Shown piece by piece: positions 7,520 to 14,762 of a stretch of DNA of 35,274 nucleotides; position 1 is the stretch's first letter, and each line of letters begins with the position of its first letter. Origin of the DNA: Mycobacterium sp. (lineage in GTDB: Bacteria > Actinomycetota > Actinomycetes > Mycobacteriales > Mycobacteriaceae); contig NZ_JAFAUS010000080.1 of assembly GCF_019243155.1 (NCBI RefSeq), positions 1 to 35,274 of the forward strand, given 5' to 3'. The notes below the pieces were generated by a model. That model did not search any database. It was given only the letters and a program-made list of their open reading frames with translations, and was not told where the DNA came from. A program made the position numbers and the translations under genes.

Positions 7520-8403
7520 ATCAATTGCTCTCGGGTAGAACAGCTTTAGTGACCGGAAGCAGCAGGGGGATCGGCCGGGCAATCGCGCAGCGGTTGGCCG
7601 CCGAGGGCGCGACGGTCGCGGTCACGGCTCGGTCCCACCTGCCGTCCTCATCGACGCGAAGCGGCGCCAGCCGCACACTGCCGGGCACCGTTGGCGAGAC
7701 GGTCGCCCTGATCGAGAGTGCGGGTGGTCAAGCGTTCGGCCTGGCGGCCAACCTGGAGGATGCTCAGCAGCGTCGTCGGTTGCTTGAGGAGGTTGTGGAG
7801 CGCACCGGCCGCATCGACATCTTGATCAACAATGCCGGTTTTGCCGACTACTCGGTGATCGAAGACATGAGCCTCGCGACGTTTGACCGGACTGTGGATC
7901 ATTACCTGCGAACGCCTTTCGTTCTGACGAAAGCCGCTGCGCCACATATGCGCAAGCAAGGTGAGGGCTGGATCGTCAACATCGGTTCGGTGACCGGGTT
8001 GCCCCCCGCGCGGCCGTACCGTGAATACAACAAGTCATCGGGTGACGTGCTCTACGCGGCGGTGAAGGCTGCCCTGCACCGCTTCACCCAAGGTGTGGCA
8101 GCCGAATTGCTGGACGCCAACATTGCTGTCAACTGCGTCGGCCCTTCGTCGGCGGTCCGGACACCTGGCGCGTCAGAACTGATTCCGGAGTCCTTTCCGA
8201 CCGAACCGGTGGAGTACCTCGCCGAAACCGTGCTGGCGATGTGCCATCTACCCGCAGCCGAGCGGACCGGGCTGGTCGCGTTCAGCCTGCACTATCCCTG
8301 GTCGCAGCAGCTGGCGGTACACAGCCTGGACGGGGGCCAATTGTTGCCGCCGCTTGCGCCTCCGGCGACGGCCAACCCCAACATCGTGCCCGCGGGGATC
8401 TAA
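7516..8403 (+). CDS. Short-chain dehydrogenase/reductase (SDR)
   Basis: This 295-residue SDR starts at the ATG that overlaps the BVMO stop (ATGA). The NAD(P) motif is TGSSRGIG, followed by NNAGFADYS. The active site has the Ser in NIGSVTGLPP and Tyr-Lys in YAAVKAAL. Between the first beta strand and the NNAG motif it has a longer Ser/Arg-rich loop (about residues 40-62) than typical 250-residue SDRs. The active-site region has an insertion (RPYREYNKSSGDV) between Ser and Tyr. The C-terminal stretch is Pro/Ala-rich. Co-translation with the BVMO suggests that it makes the ketone the BVMO oxygenates or processes its product. The 3' end overlaps the convergent gene at 8400 by four bases. Confidence 0.88.
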   Translation: MNQLLSGRTALVTGSSRGIGRAIAQRLAAEGATVAVTARSHLPSSSTRSGASRTLPGTVGETVALIESAGGQAFGLAANLEDAQQRRRLLEEVVERTGRIDILINNAGFADYSVIEDMSLATFDRTVDHYLRTPFVLTKAAAPHMRKQGEGWIVNIGSVTGLPPARPYREYNKSSGDVLYAAVKAALHRFTQGVAAELLDANIAVNCVGPSSAVRTPGASELIPESFPTEPVEYLAETVLAMCHLPAAERTGLVAFSLHYPWSQQLAVHSLDGGQLLPPLAPPATANPNIVPAGI

Positions 8404-9026
8404 CCAAGCACCCGGTCGCCGATCGCGCAGAAGCTGTGGCACACGCGGTCGCGAACGACAACGTCGGTGGTCTCGGGATCAAACCATCGGTCCACGACAG
8501 CCCAATGGATCGGGTGCCAGAGATAGGGGCCCATCAATCCGTCGACGTCGGCGAACTCCTGCTCAAACACGTGCGTCCACCCCGTACCGCCGATAGCCTC
8601 CGATACACGACTGAGTTGCCAAGCACGGATGGCCGGTATGTGACGCGGCATCAACGCCAGCTCACGCTCGAAGCTGGCGACGGTGGTCGCAGGGATGTCG
8701 GGCGCCACGCGCAGTAACAATGTCCGATACACGGTGCCCGGACCTTCGGCGCAGCGTTGGGGTGCACCCGAATAGTTGGCCCCGTTGACCCTAGCCACCG
8801 CCGGGTCCGTCAACAATGCATCGAATCTGGCTGCGCGGCAGCGCCAATGGTCTTCGTGGTGGAATCGAAGGTGCACGAGCATATCGCCGCCATTGCGGGT
8901 TCCGGGCAGGGTCGGCTGGACGACCCAGTGTGGCGCTCCAATCCCAGTTGCGGCGCAACGGAACTCGCGTAGTAGCCGGTCCCGATCCGGCTCAGAGACG
9001 TCGAGCAACCGGGTGACGCTATACAT
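8400..9026 (-). CDS. Dimeric alpha/beta-barrel (Dabb-like) protein
   Basis: This 208-residue protein looks like two ferredoxin-like alpha/beta-barrel halves. The second half carries GTVYRTLLLRVAPDIPAT, a helix with FERELALMPRHIPAIRAWQL and then GWTHVFEQEFADVDGL, which is the usual layout of stress-responsive A/B barrel (Dabb) domains. The first half is less typical. Such domains are found in small cyclases, monooxygenase-like enzymes and ligand-binding proteins. It is the distal gene of a pair with 9019-9366 (8-base overlap) and converges on the SDR at 7516. No catalytic residues can be assigned. The placement beside BVMO/SDR genes suggests a role with the same substrate. Confidence 0.72.
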   Translation of the reverse strand: MYSVTRLLDVSEPDRDRLLREFRCAATGIGAPHWVVQPTLPGTRNGGDMLVHLRFHHEDHWRCRAARFDALLTDPAVARVNGANYSGAPQRCAEGPGTVYRTLLLRVAPDIPATTVASFERELALMPRHIPAIRAWQLSRVSEAIGGTGWTHVFEQEFADVDGLMGPYLWHPIHWAVVDRWFDPETTDVVVRDRVCHSFCAIGDRVLG

Positions 9027-9366
9027 CGCAGAGGCCGTCGACGTCGTTAGCGGCCGCGGCGAGCGTTCGGGACCGCTCCTGCACCAATTCGCTGATTTGC
9101 AACCACCATTCGGCCAAAGCCGGATCTGGCCGGCCCAGCCACGTCATCTTCCACCACGCTTGGACGTCGGGCAGGGTCCATGTGATGGTGACGGTATTGA
9201 CCCGGTCGTCGAACCAAATGGGTGGACTGACCAGGACGTCGCGCAGTGTCATGCCCCGGTCGCGGGCACCTGGGGCGTACTCGGCGAGGTAGGTGTCAAT
9301 GAACTGCCGTGCACAACCGGGCCGGGTCAGCACACGATCGATTACGAACACTTCGCCACTAGCCAC
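9019..9366 (-). CDS. Small alpha/beta-barrel-fold protein, uncharacterised
   Basis: This 115-residue soluble protein reads from a GTG at 9366. It begins EVFVIDRVLTRPGCARQFID, then has VNTVTITWTLPDVQAWWKM, a beta-strand plus helix pattern like single-domain dimeric alpha/beta-barrel (NIPSNAP/EthD/Dabb-type) proteins. Several tryptophans cluster in the middle and near EWWLQISEL. It overlaps the 8400-9026 gene by eight bases, so the two are probably made together and may form a complex. I do not recognise a specific family. Function remains open; small proteins of this fold often bind hydrophobic ketones or quinones. Confidence 0.7.
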   Translation of the reverse strand: MASGEVFVIDRVLTRPGCARQFIDTYLAEYAPGARDRGMTLRDVLVSPPIWFDDRVNTVTITWTLPDVQAWWKMTWLGRPDPALAEWWLQISELVQERSRTLAAAANDVDGLCDV

Positions 9367-9407
9367 ACGTGGACTGTAGGGGAGCCTTCAGGCGTCATGA
9401 GGCTCAA

Positions 9408-9424
9408 ATCCCGGCCACCGGGAT
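9408..9424 (-). terminator. Perfect inverted repeat, terminator or operator
   Basis: ATCCCGG-CCA-CCGGGAT has 7-base perfect arms. It lies 16 bases past the stop of the DUF732 gene and about 40 bases before the start of the 9019-9366 gene, both on the minus strand. No T-run follows. It may stop DUF732 transcription or act at the next promoter; the sequence does not decide. Confidence 0.4.
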
Positions 9425-9439
9425 GGTCGTGCGGGTCGC

Positions 9440-9766
9440 CTAACTGCCCGGTGGAATTTCGTCCGTGTGCCGCGGGCAATACGCGTAGATGCTCTCAGCG
9501 ACGAAGAAGCCGGTGTGAAATTCGGGGAGGTGGCTGCTTTTCATCACGTCCTGCGCCACATCTGCCGCCGATTGACCGTTGTCCAACCGCACGCAGACGA
9601 AATGGGCGGCTTCGATCGCGTGGGAGGCAGACGCGTCGTCGGTGATGCCCTGTTCCTTCAGCGCGTTCAGGAATTTCTGGTCGGTGCTGTCGGCCTGAGC
9701 GATCGGTGCTGCCGCCAGCAGGCCGATCGATGCGATTCCGGTAGCCATTAGCAGACGGGTAACCAT
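9440..9766 (-). CDS. Secreted DUF732-family protein
   Basis: This 108-residue mycobacterial exported protein has an N-terminal signal peptide (hydrophobic LLMATGIASIGLLAAAPIAQA, cleavage expected after AQA). The mature part is the DUF732 helical domain with FLNALKEQGI, an Ala/His-rich helix and two cysteines (FVCVRL and AYCPRH) that probably form a disulfide. The ATG at 9766 is preferred over one 18 bases upstream because GGGAG stands about seven bases before it and the shorter form gives a normal signal peptide. DUF732 proteins are abundant in mycobacteria and of unknown function. The gene stands alone, divergent from pstS3. Confidence 0.88.
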   Translation of the reverse strand: MVTRLLMATGIASIGLLAAAPIAQADSTDQKFLNALKEQGITDDASASHAIEAAHFVCVRLDNGQSAADVAQDVMKSSHLPEFHTGFFVAESIYAYCPRHTDEIPPGS

Positions 9767-9901
9767 TTCGGATGCTCCCTGCATTCAGATGCCGTGCTGA
9801 GACCGAGTTGGACCGCCAGAACTGATGATTCGGCCTTTTTACTTAATTCTGGCGGGCGCTCCGACTCCGGTACCAGGCTGGGGAGCCGTTGTACATTTTA
9901 T

Positions 9902-9923
9902 GTTCACCCGACGGCCACCTGTA
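9902..9923 (+). promoter_or_regulatory. PHO-box-like direct repeat (candidate RegX3 site)
   Basis: GTTCACCCGAC (9902-9912) is followed without gap by GGCCACCTGTA (9913-9923). Two 11-base units with a GTTCACC-like start match the actinobacterial PHO-box format. It lies about 136 bases from the DUF732 start and about 280 from pstS3, so which gene it would serve is open. Confidence 0.4.
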
Positions 9924-10056
9924 AAGCGGAATGCCGTCCATAACTCGCTTTGATTCCGTTGCGGCGCAACGTCGACCGAACCCGCGTGATGCAGTCCTGC
10001 CGGTATACGACAGCGGCAGATATGGGTTACATATGTGCGCTCACAACACATTCCCA

Positions 10057-10078
10057 GTTCACCGTCAGGTCGCTACGA
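10057..10078 (+). promoter_or_regulatory. Second PHO-box-like element at the likely pstS3 promoter
   Basis: GTTCACCGTCA (10057-10067) is followed by the weaker unit GGTCGCTACGA (10068-10078) and overlaps the candidate -10 TACGAT (10074-10079). The position is plausible for phosphate control of pstS3, but only the first unit is a good match. Confidence 0.35.
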
Positions 10079-10202
10079 TGTCCGGGTGAGTGGAATGTGC
10101 ATTACTGTTCCACTTTGCCGACGCCGTTCCCCGTGGAACTGCCGGGCTCGGTGACCACGGTGTGCTTTCAAAGCCGACAAAACTAAAACTCGAGGAACTA
10201 AA

Positions 10203-11315
10203 TTGAAACTCAAGCGATTTAGTCCCGTGGCGTGCACCTTGGCTGCCATTGCGCTGGTGCTGTCCGGGTGCGGCAGCGATAAACAGTCGAGTGCGCCGAG
10301 TTCGTCGTCCGGTGCGGCGTCGGCAAATGTCAATTGCGGTGGAAAGAAGACGCTCAAGGCCAGCGGTTCGACGGCCCAGGCCAATGCGATGACCCGGTTC
10401 GTCAAGGCGTTCGAGCAGGCCTGTTCGGGCCAGACGCTGAACTACACCGCCAACGGATCGGGTGCCGGAATCAACGAATTCACCGGCAACCAAACCGATT
10501 TCGGTGGTTCCGACTCACCGCTCATCCCGAAGGAGTACGCCGCCGCCCAGCAGCGGTGCAGCTCCCCGGCGTGGAACCTGCCGGTGGTGTTCGGCCCGAT
10601 CGCCATCACCTACAACGTGCATGGCCTCTCCACGCTGGTACTCGACGGTCCGACCGCCGCCAAGATCTTCAACGGCGCCATCACCAGCTGGAACGATCCC
10701 GCTATCCAGGGCCTGAACAAGGGTGCCGCCCTACCGGCCGAGCCAATTCACGTCGTGTACCGCAGCGACCTGTCCGGGACCACGGACAACTTCCAGAAAT
10801 ACCTCGACACCGCCGGGGGTGGTGCGTGGGGCAAGGGCGCCGGCAAGACCTTCGCCGGCGGTGCCGGCGAAGGTGCCATGGGTAACGACGGGACCGCCGC
10901 CGCCGTCAAGCGCACCGAAGGCGCGGTCACCTACAACGAATGGTCGTTCGCGCAGGCCGACCAGTTGAGCATGGCCAAGATCATCACCTCGGCCAGTCCG
11001 GACCCGGTCGCGATCAGCACGGACTCGGTGGCCAAGACGATCGGTTCGGCCGGGATCATCAACCAGGGCAACGATCTTGTGCTCGACACGATCTCGTTCT
11101 ACCGGCCCAGCCAGGCCGGCTCGTATCCCATCGTGCTGGCCACCTATGAGATCGTCTGCTCCAAGTATTCCGACCCCCAGCTCGGTATGGCCGTCAAGGC
11201 GTTCCTGCAGAGCACGATCGGCACGGGCCAGAATGGTTTGGCGGACAACGGATATATTCCGATTCCGGATGCGTTCAAGGCGAGATTGTCGGCCGCGGTC
11301 AATGCCGTTGCGTGA
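10203..11315 (+). CDS. pstS3: Periplasmic phosphate-binding lipoprotein, PstS3 type
   Basis: This 370-residue lipoprotein captures phosphate for the Pst ABC importer. A Lys/Arg start and hydrophobic helix lead to the lipobox LSGC with C23 as the lipidated residue, then a Ser-rich linker. The mature domain carries the PstS phosphate motifs: [26 protein letters not shown] and FGGSDSPL near the N terminus, and [11 protein letters not shown] in the middle. The whole sequence is very like M. tuberculosis PstS3. The start is TTG with GAGG seven bases upstream. Unusually, no pstC or pstA follows: the next gene is a convergent IclR regulator 15 bases away. It must therefore work with permease parts encoded elsewhere or act as an accessory binder. 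Candidate PHO boxes lie upstream. Confidence 0.93.
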   Translation: MKLKRFSPVACTLAAIALVLSGCGSDKQSSAPSSSSGAASANVNCGGKKTLKASGSTAQANAMTRFVKAFEQACSGQTLNYTANGSGAGINEFTGNQTDFGGSDSPLIPKEYAAAQQRCSSPAWNLPVVFGPIAITYNVHGLSTLVLDGPTAAKIFNGAITSWNDPAIQGLNKGAALPAEPIHVVYRSDLSGTTDNFQKYLDTAGGGAWGKGAGKTFAGGAGEGAMGNDGTAAAVKRTEGAVTYNEWSFAQADQLSMAKIITSASPDPVAISTDSVAKTIGSAGIINQGNDLVLDTISFYRPSQAGSYPIVLATYEIVCSKYSDPQLGMAVKAFLQSTIGTGQNGLADNGYIPIPDAFKARLSAAVNAVA

Positions 11316-11330
11316 CCCCGCGGGCTAGCG

Positions 11331-12167
11331 TCACGCGTACTGCAGCACCGGTCGCGGCGCGGGGCGTAGGGGACGCAGCGGCCGCAGAGGTTGCAGCGTC
11401 GGCGCGACCCGTCCCGGTCCGGCCTCGGCCTGGCGCCAGATCGCCATCGCCGTCATGCGCACCGGAGCGGTCAGTCGCTGATCGAACGTCAGGCCATTCA
11501 TCGGGCCGCACACCGACACCGCGGCAACGGCCTCGCCCGGGTTGCCGATAGGCGCGGCGACGCAACCGAACCCGAGCAGCGACTCCTCGCGCTCGAAAGC
11601 GACACCATGTGCTCGGACTTTGGCCAGTTCGACCGCCAGCTGGGCATTGGTCGAGATGGAGTACTTGGTCTTGCGCACCCGCAGATCCAATTCGGCGTCC
11701 TGGTCGCAGTCGGCCAGAATGGCCTTGCCGACCGCCGTGCAGTGCGCGGGCTGCCGACCGCCGACCCGGGTGGGTACGGCGTCGCTCATCCGGTCTCCGA
11801 CCTTGTCCAGATAGACGACGTCGGGCCCGTCCAGCACCGCGAGGTGGGCGACGAGCCCCGTCGCGCGATGCAGTTCGCCCAGCAGTGGGCCGGCCGCGCG
11901 CACCAGCAGGTCCTGGTGCACCGCCAGCGACCCCAGCTCCACCAGCCGCATGCCGAGCTCGTAGTCACGACCGCTTCGGCGCAGCCAACGCAGCTGCACC
12001 AGGCGCTCGAGCATGCGATGCGCCGATGAACGCGGCAGGCCCGTGCGTCGGACGATCTGGGCCAGCGTCAGCCGCCCCGGTCCGTCGAATGCGTCGAGAA
12101 CCAATGAGATGCGGTCGATGACGGCCGTGGGCGTGGCGGGTTCGAGGGTCTTCACGGTTGCTGCCAT
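11331..12167 (-). CDS. IclR-family transcriptional regulator
   Basis: This 278-residue regulator has an N-terminal winged helix-turn-helix (about residues 15-75, LAQIVRRTGLPRSSAHRMLE as recognition segment). A C-terminal IclR effector domain follows with LVRAAGPLLGELHRATGLVAH, PAHCTAVGKAILA and GFGCVAAPIGNP. The C terminus has an odd low-complexity tail with a threefold LRP repeat. It lies about 200 bases downstream of the hsaA/hsaC-like operon on the same strand, separated by a hairpin, and converges on pstS3. A perfect palindrome overlaps its own promoter region, so autoregulation is likely. IclR proteins often control aromatic or steroid catabolism, so it is a candidate regulator of this locus, unproven. 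Confidence 0.92.
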   Translation of the reverse strand: MAATVKTLEPATPTAVIDRISLVLDAFDGPGRLTLAQIVRRTGLPRSSAHRMLERLVQLRWLRRSGRDYELGMRLVELGSLAVHQDLLVRAAGPLLGELHRATGLVAHLAVLDGPDVVYLDKVGDRMSDAVPTRVGGRQPAHCTAVGKAILADCDQDAELDLRVRKTKYSISTNAQLAVELAKVRAHGVAFEREESLLGFGCVAAPIGNPGEAVAAVSVCGPMNGLTFDQRLTAPVRMTAMAIWRQAEAGPGRVAPTLQPLRPLRPLRPAPRPVLQYA

Positions 12168-12200
12168 CGCGGCCTCTCAGGCTGAAGGTATCTGGCTGGC

Positions 12201-12219
12201 ATATTCCTATTAGGAATAT
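12201..12219. promoter_or_regulatory. Perfect palindrome at the IclR promoter, probable operator
   Basis: ATATTCCTA-T-TAGGAATAT has 9-base perfect arms around one base. It begins 34 bases upstream of the IclR start. On the minus strand a TACCTT -10-like hexamer follows, so the palindrome would cover the -35 region. The TTCC/GGAA half sites suit a winged-helix dimer; autoregulation by the IclR protein is the simplest reading. Confidence 0.6.
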
Positions 12220-12288
12220 CTGTTTCTACCACATCGGTGTGGCTGCTGTCACACACCAATGCGGCCAGCCCAGCGTTGGGTGTGCATC

Positions 12289-12320
12289 CAGGGCGGGAGA
12301 TTGGGCGAAATCCCGCCCTG
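12289..12320 (-). terminator. Hairpin behind the hsaA/hsaC-like operon
   Basis: CAGGGCGGGA (12289-12298) and TCCCGCCCTG (12311-12320) are perfect 10-base arms around a 12-base loop. It lies about 50 bases past the stop of the 12371-13837 gene and before the IclR promoter. There is no strong T-run, as is common for mycobacterial terminators. Confidence 0.55.
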
Positions 12321-12370
12321 AGGTAACACCGAAAGCCGCCAGTACACACTCAACGGCGCTGGAGGATGGC

Positions 12371-13837
12371 TCAGGCCTTAACGGCCGACCGTCCCGCGCG
12401 CCGCCCGTAGAAGCTGCCGTCGCCCAGCGAGACGCCGCTGGCATAACCCCAGGCGGCCAGCCCGGCGGTCGAACGGCCCGCGGCGAAAAGCCCGGGGATC
12501 GGCTCACCGCTGACATGCAACACCTCGGCGTCCAACGTGGTAGCCAGCCCGCCGAGGGTGAAGCCGCCGGTGTTCTCGCGCAAATCGATTGCGCCGACCG
12601 GAGATCCGATCGGCTTGAGCCACTCCGGCTTCTTGTGCAGCAGGGGGTCCTCGCGGCGGGCCGCGCCCTCGTTGAAGGCGGCCACGGTCGCCTGCAGCGC
12701 ACCCGGCGCCAGGCCCATCTCGCCTTCCAACTCCGCGACGGTGTCAGCCACCCAGGTCGCCGGGCGAAGCATGAACTTGGGTGACCACGACGCCATCGCC
12801 TCTTCCTGAGCGTCGCTGTCGATGATCAGGTAGGCCGTGTTGTCCTGGTGGTAGAGCGTGAGCTGCCCGATCCGGCCCGGATAGGTGTCCTCGGCGACAT
12901 AGCGCTGGCCGCGACCATTGACCAGGATCCCGCGCACCAACTGCTGCGGGTCGATGAAGATGGCGACCTCGGTCGCGTCCATGTGGGCCAGATCCGCGCC
13001 CAGCGCCTGGGCCATCCGGATCGCCTGCCCGTCATGCTGCTCGATCGAGGCCGCCGGACGCCCGGCGATCCGGGGGGCATAGCGCGCCACCATCGAGTCG
13101 TTGTAGGCGAAACTGCCCGTCGCCAGCACGACGCCCCGGCGCGCCCGGATCGTCATCTGCGTGCCGTATTGCCGGGCGCGGAGGCCGACCACCCGGCCGT
13201 CGGATTCCACCACCAGGCTTTGCACGCGCACGTCGTAGATCGCCCGTGCGCCCGCCGCTGTGGCCGTATCGACGAGCGGCTTCATCAGCATGAAGCCCGC
13301 GCTCGCCTCGCCCTGCTTCTTGTTCTGCATCTGCGGCACGTGGCCGCGCGGGGCGGGATCCGCGATCGTGTTGAACGGGTACGAGTTCTCGCCGCCGCTG
13401 TACATCAGGCCCTGGTCGCCCATCGGCTCCCAGCCGGGCTCGGCGAAGAACTCGGCTTTGAACGGCACACCGCAGCCGACGAGCCAGTCGAAGTGGGCGA
13501 CACTGCGGGCGCAGTAGTCGGCGATCCGGTTCTCGTCGGCCCCCGGTCCCATCGCCACGTTGAGGAACGCCGCCATGTTGTCGACGGAATCGGTGAAGCC
13601 ACAAGCCTTTTGCAGTCCAGTGCCGCGGCCGAGGTAGATGAACCCGCCGGCCATCGCCGCAGCGCCGTCCCACGAGCCGGTGCGTTCCAGGACCAGGACG
13701 TCGGCCCCGGCGCGCGCTGCCTCGACCGCGGCAGCGGCACCCGCGACGCCGTAACCGGCGATGACGACGTCGGCCTCATGATCCCACGAGGTGACCGACG
13801 AAGCGCTGATCGGTGTGACGTCGGTGTCGGGTGTCAT
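12371..13837 (-). CDS. FAD-binding dehydrogenase of the KstD/fumarate-reductase superfamily
   Basis: This 488-residue flavoprotein has an N-terminal FAD motif GYGVAGAAAAVEA, an ERTGSWDGAAAMAGGF segment, an RARRGVVLATGSFAY segment, and a C-terminal FAD-closing region FAAGRSTAGLAAWGYASG. It is shorter than classical KstD (about 510-560 residues). It belongs to the family containing 3-ketosteroid dehydrogenases and related enoyl desaturases or reductases. The start is ATG at 13837 (or GTG at 13840), overlapping the dioxygenase stop. It is the third gene after the HsaA- and HsaC-like genes, where the classical hsa operon has other genes, so it may prepare or follow the ring to be cleaved. The direction (oxidation or reduction) cannot be told from sequence. 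Confidence 0.85.
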   Translation of the reverse strand: MTPDTDVTPISASSVTSWDHEADVVIAGYGVAGAAAAVEAARAGADVLVLERTGSWDGAAAMAGGFIYLGRGTGLQKACGFTDSVDNMAAFLNVAMGPGADENRIADYCARSVAHFDWLVGCGVPFKAEFFAEPGWEPMGDQGLMYSGGENSYPFNTIADPAPRGHVPQMQNKKQGEASAGFMLMKPLVDTATAAGARAIYDVRVQSLVVESDGRVVGLRARQYGTQMTIRARRGVVLATGSFAYNDSMVARYAPRIAGRPAASIEQHDGQAIRMAQALGADLAHMDATEVAIFIDPQQLVRGILVNGRGQRYVAEDTYPGRIGQLTLYHQDNTAYLIIDSDAQEEAMASWSPKFMLRPATWVADTVAELEGEMGLAPGALQATVAAFNEGAARREDPLLHKKPEWLKPIGSPVGAIDLRENTGGFTLGGLATTLDAEVLHVSGEPIPGLFAAGRSTAGLAAWGYASGVSLGDGSFYGRRAGRSAVKA

Positions 13838-14751
13838 CACATTCGCATCGCGGCGGGCATCTCACCGACCCATTGGTGACCCCAGTAGCTGTCGGCCGTG
13901 ATTTCCTCGGCCGTGTAATAGGTTTCGTCGACGCGCATCCCGTCGGTGCCGAACTCGATGTCCCAGTCGCCGGGCGCCCGGACGTAGAACGAGATCATCT
14001 TGTCGTTGGTGTGGCGGCCGAGCGTGGATGACAGCTGGAAGCCCTCGGCGTTGACGCGGTCCAGCGCCTGGCCCACCGCGTCGAGGGTGTCGACCTCGAC
14101 CATGATGTGCACCAGCCGCGGGTCGCGCTGATGCGCGGCCGGGACGATCGCGAGGCTGTGGTGGCGTTCGTTGATGCCGAGGAAGCGAACCCGCACCGGA
14201 CCGAACTCCTTCGGCAACGGCACCCGGAAGGCGCCGCGGGACCGGAAACCCAAGACCTCGGTGTAGAAGTCGAACAGCCCGCCCGGATCCATCGCTGGCA
14301 CCACCACATGGCCCATGCCCTGATCGCCGGTGACGAACCTCGCGCCGAACGGGGTGACGACCGGGCTATGGTCGAGCACAGCTCCGTGGAAAACCTCGAC
14401 CGTGGTGCCGGCCGGGTCGTCGAAGGCGATCACCTCTTCCACCCGGCGCGCCTCGGCCTCATCGACGGACAGTTGCTTGAACGCCACACCCGCGCCGTCG
14501 AGCGCGGCCTTGACGCGCTGCAGGCCCGGGTGGTCGCGGACCTCCCAGCCCACGGTGAGCACCCGGTCCGTCTCACCGGGCACCACGATCAGGCGGGCCG
14601 CCCGCTCGTCCATCCGCAGATACAGCGCCGAGGAGTCCGGGCCCTTGCCTTCCGCGAAACCGAGGGCTCCGAATGCGAAGTGCCGCCAGCGGTCGATATT
14701 GTTTGTCGAAATCGTGATGTAGCCAAGGCTTTTCAGGTCAGTCACGCCCAT
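13837..14751 (-). CDS. Type I extradiol ring-cleavage dioxygenase (HsaC/BphC-like)
   Basis: This 304-residue two-domain vicinal-oxygen-chelate dioxygenase cleaves a catechol ring next to the diol, using Fe(II). The metal ligands are H148 (GMGHVVV), H215 (LVHIMVEV) and E266 (DWDIEFGTDG). Second-sphere residues H197/H198, H247 and Y256 stand at the places seen in BphC/HsaC enzymes. The length matches HsaC (300 residues), which cleaves the A ring of the catecholic steroid DHSA. It is clearly related to HsaC but is a paralogue rather than the orthologue. GGGAGGAC precedes the ATG. It sits between the HsaA-like hydroxylase (11-base gap) and the FAD dehydrogenase (overlap). Confidence 0.9.
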   Translation of the reverse strand: MGVTDLKSLGYITISTNNIDRWRHFAFGALGFAEGKGPDSSALYLRMDERAARLIVVPGETDRVLTVGWEVRDHPGLQRVKAALDGAGVAFKQLSVDEAEARRVEEVIAFDDPAGTTVEVFHGAVLDHSPVVTPFGARFVTGDQGMGHVVVPAMDPGGLFDFYTEVLGFRSRGAFRVPLPKEFGPVRVRFLGINERHHSLAIVPAAHQRDPRLVHIMVEVDTLDAVGQALDRVNAEGFQLSSTLGRHTNDKMISFYVRAPGDWDIEFGTDGMRVDETYYTAEEITADSYWGHQWVGEMPAAMRM

Positions 14752-14762
14752 GTCCTCCCTGC

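Larger units (their letters stand above)
9767..10202. promoter_or_regulatory. Long divergent intergenic region between DUF732 and pstS3
   Basis: These 436 bases contain no convincing gene; the short open frames on both strands lack ribosome sites and family features. The region holds two PHO-box-like elements (9902-9923 and 10057-10078), a TACGAT -10-like hexamer at 10074-10079 with TTCCCA 17 bases upstream, and two inverted repeats in the expected pstS3 leader: AGTGGAA-N12-TTCCACT (10089-10114) and GTTCC-N4-GGAAC (10126-10139). AACTAAAACTCGAGGAAC just before the TTG start supplies the ribosome site. Confidence 0.5.

Noticed and set aside
9839..10186. Short open frames on both strands between DUF732 and pstS3
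   Set aside because: No ribosome site, no recognisable family features, and they overlap likely promoter elements.
11299..11330. Intrinsic terminator between the convergent pstS3 and IclR genes
   Set aside because: Only 15 bases separate the stops and I find no stable perfect stem there.
10748..13673. Long open frames opposite pstS3, IclR and the FAD dehydrogenase
   Set aside because: They are antisense shadows caused by high GC; their translations are Arg/Ala/Pro-rich with no motifs, whereas the opposite frames carry clear family motifs.
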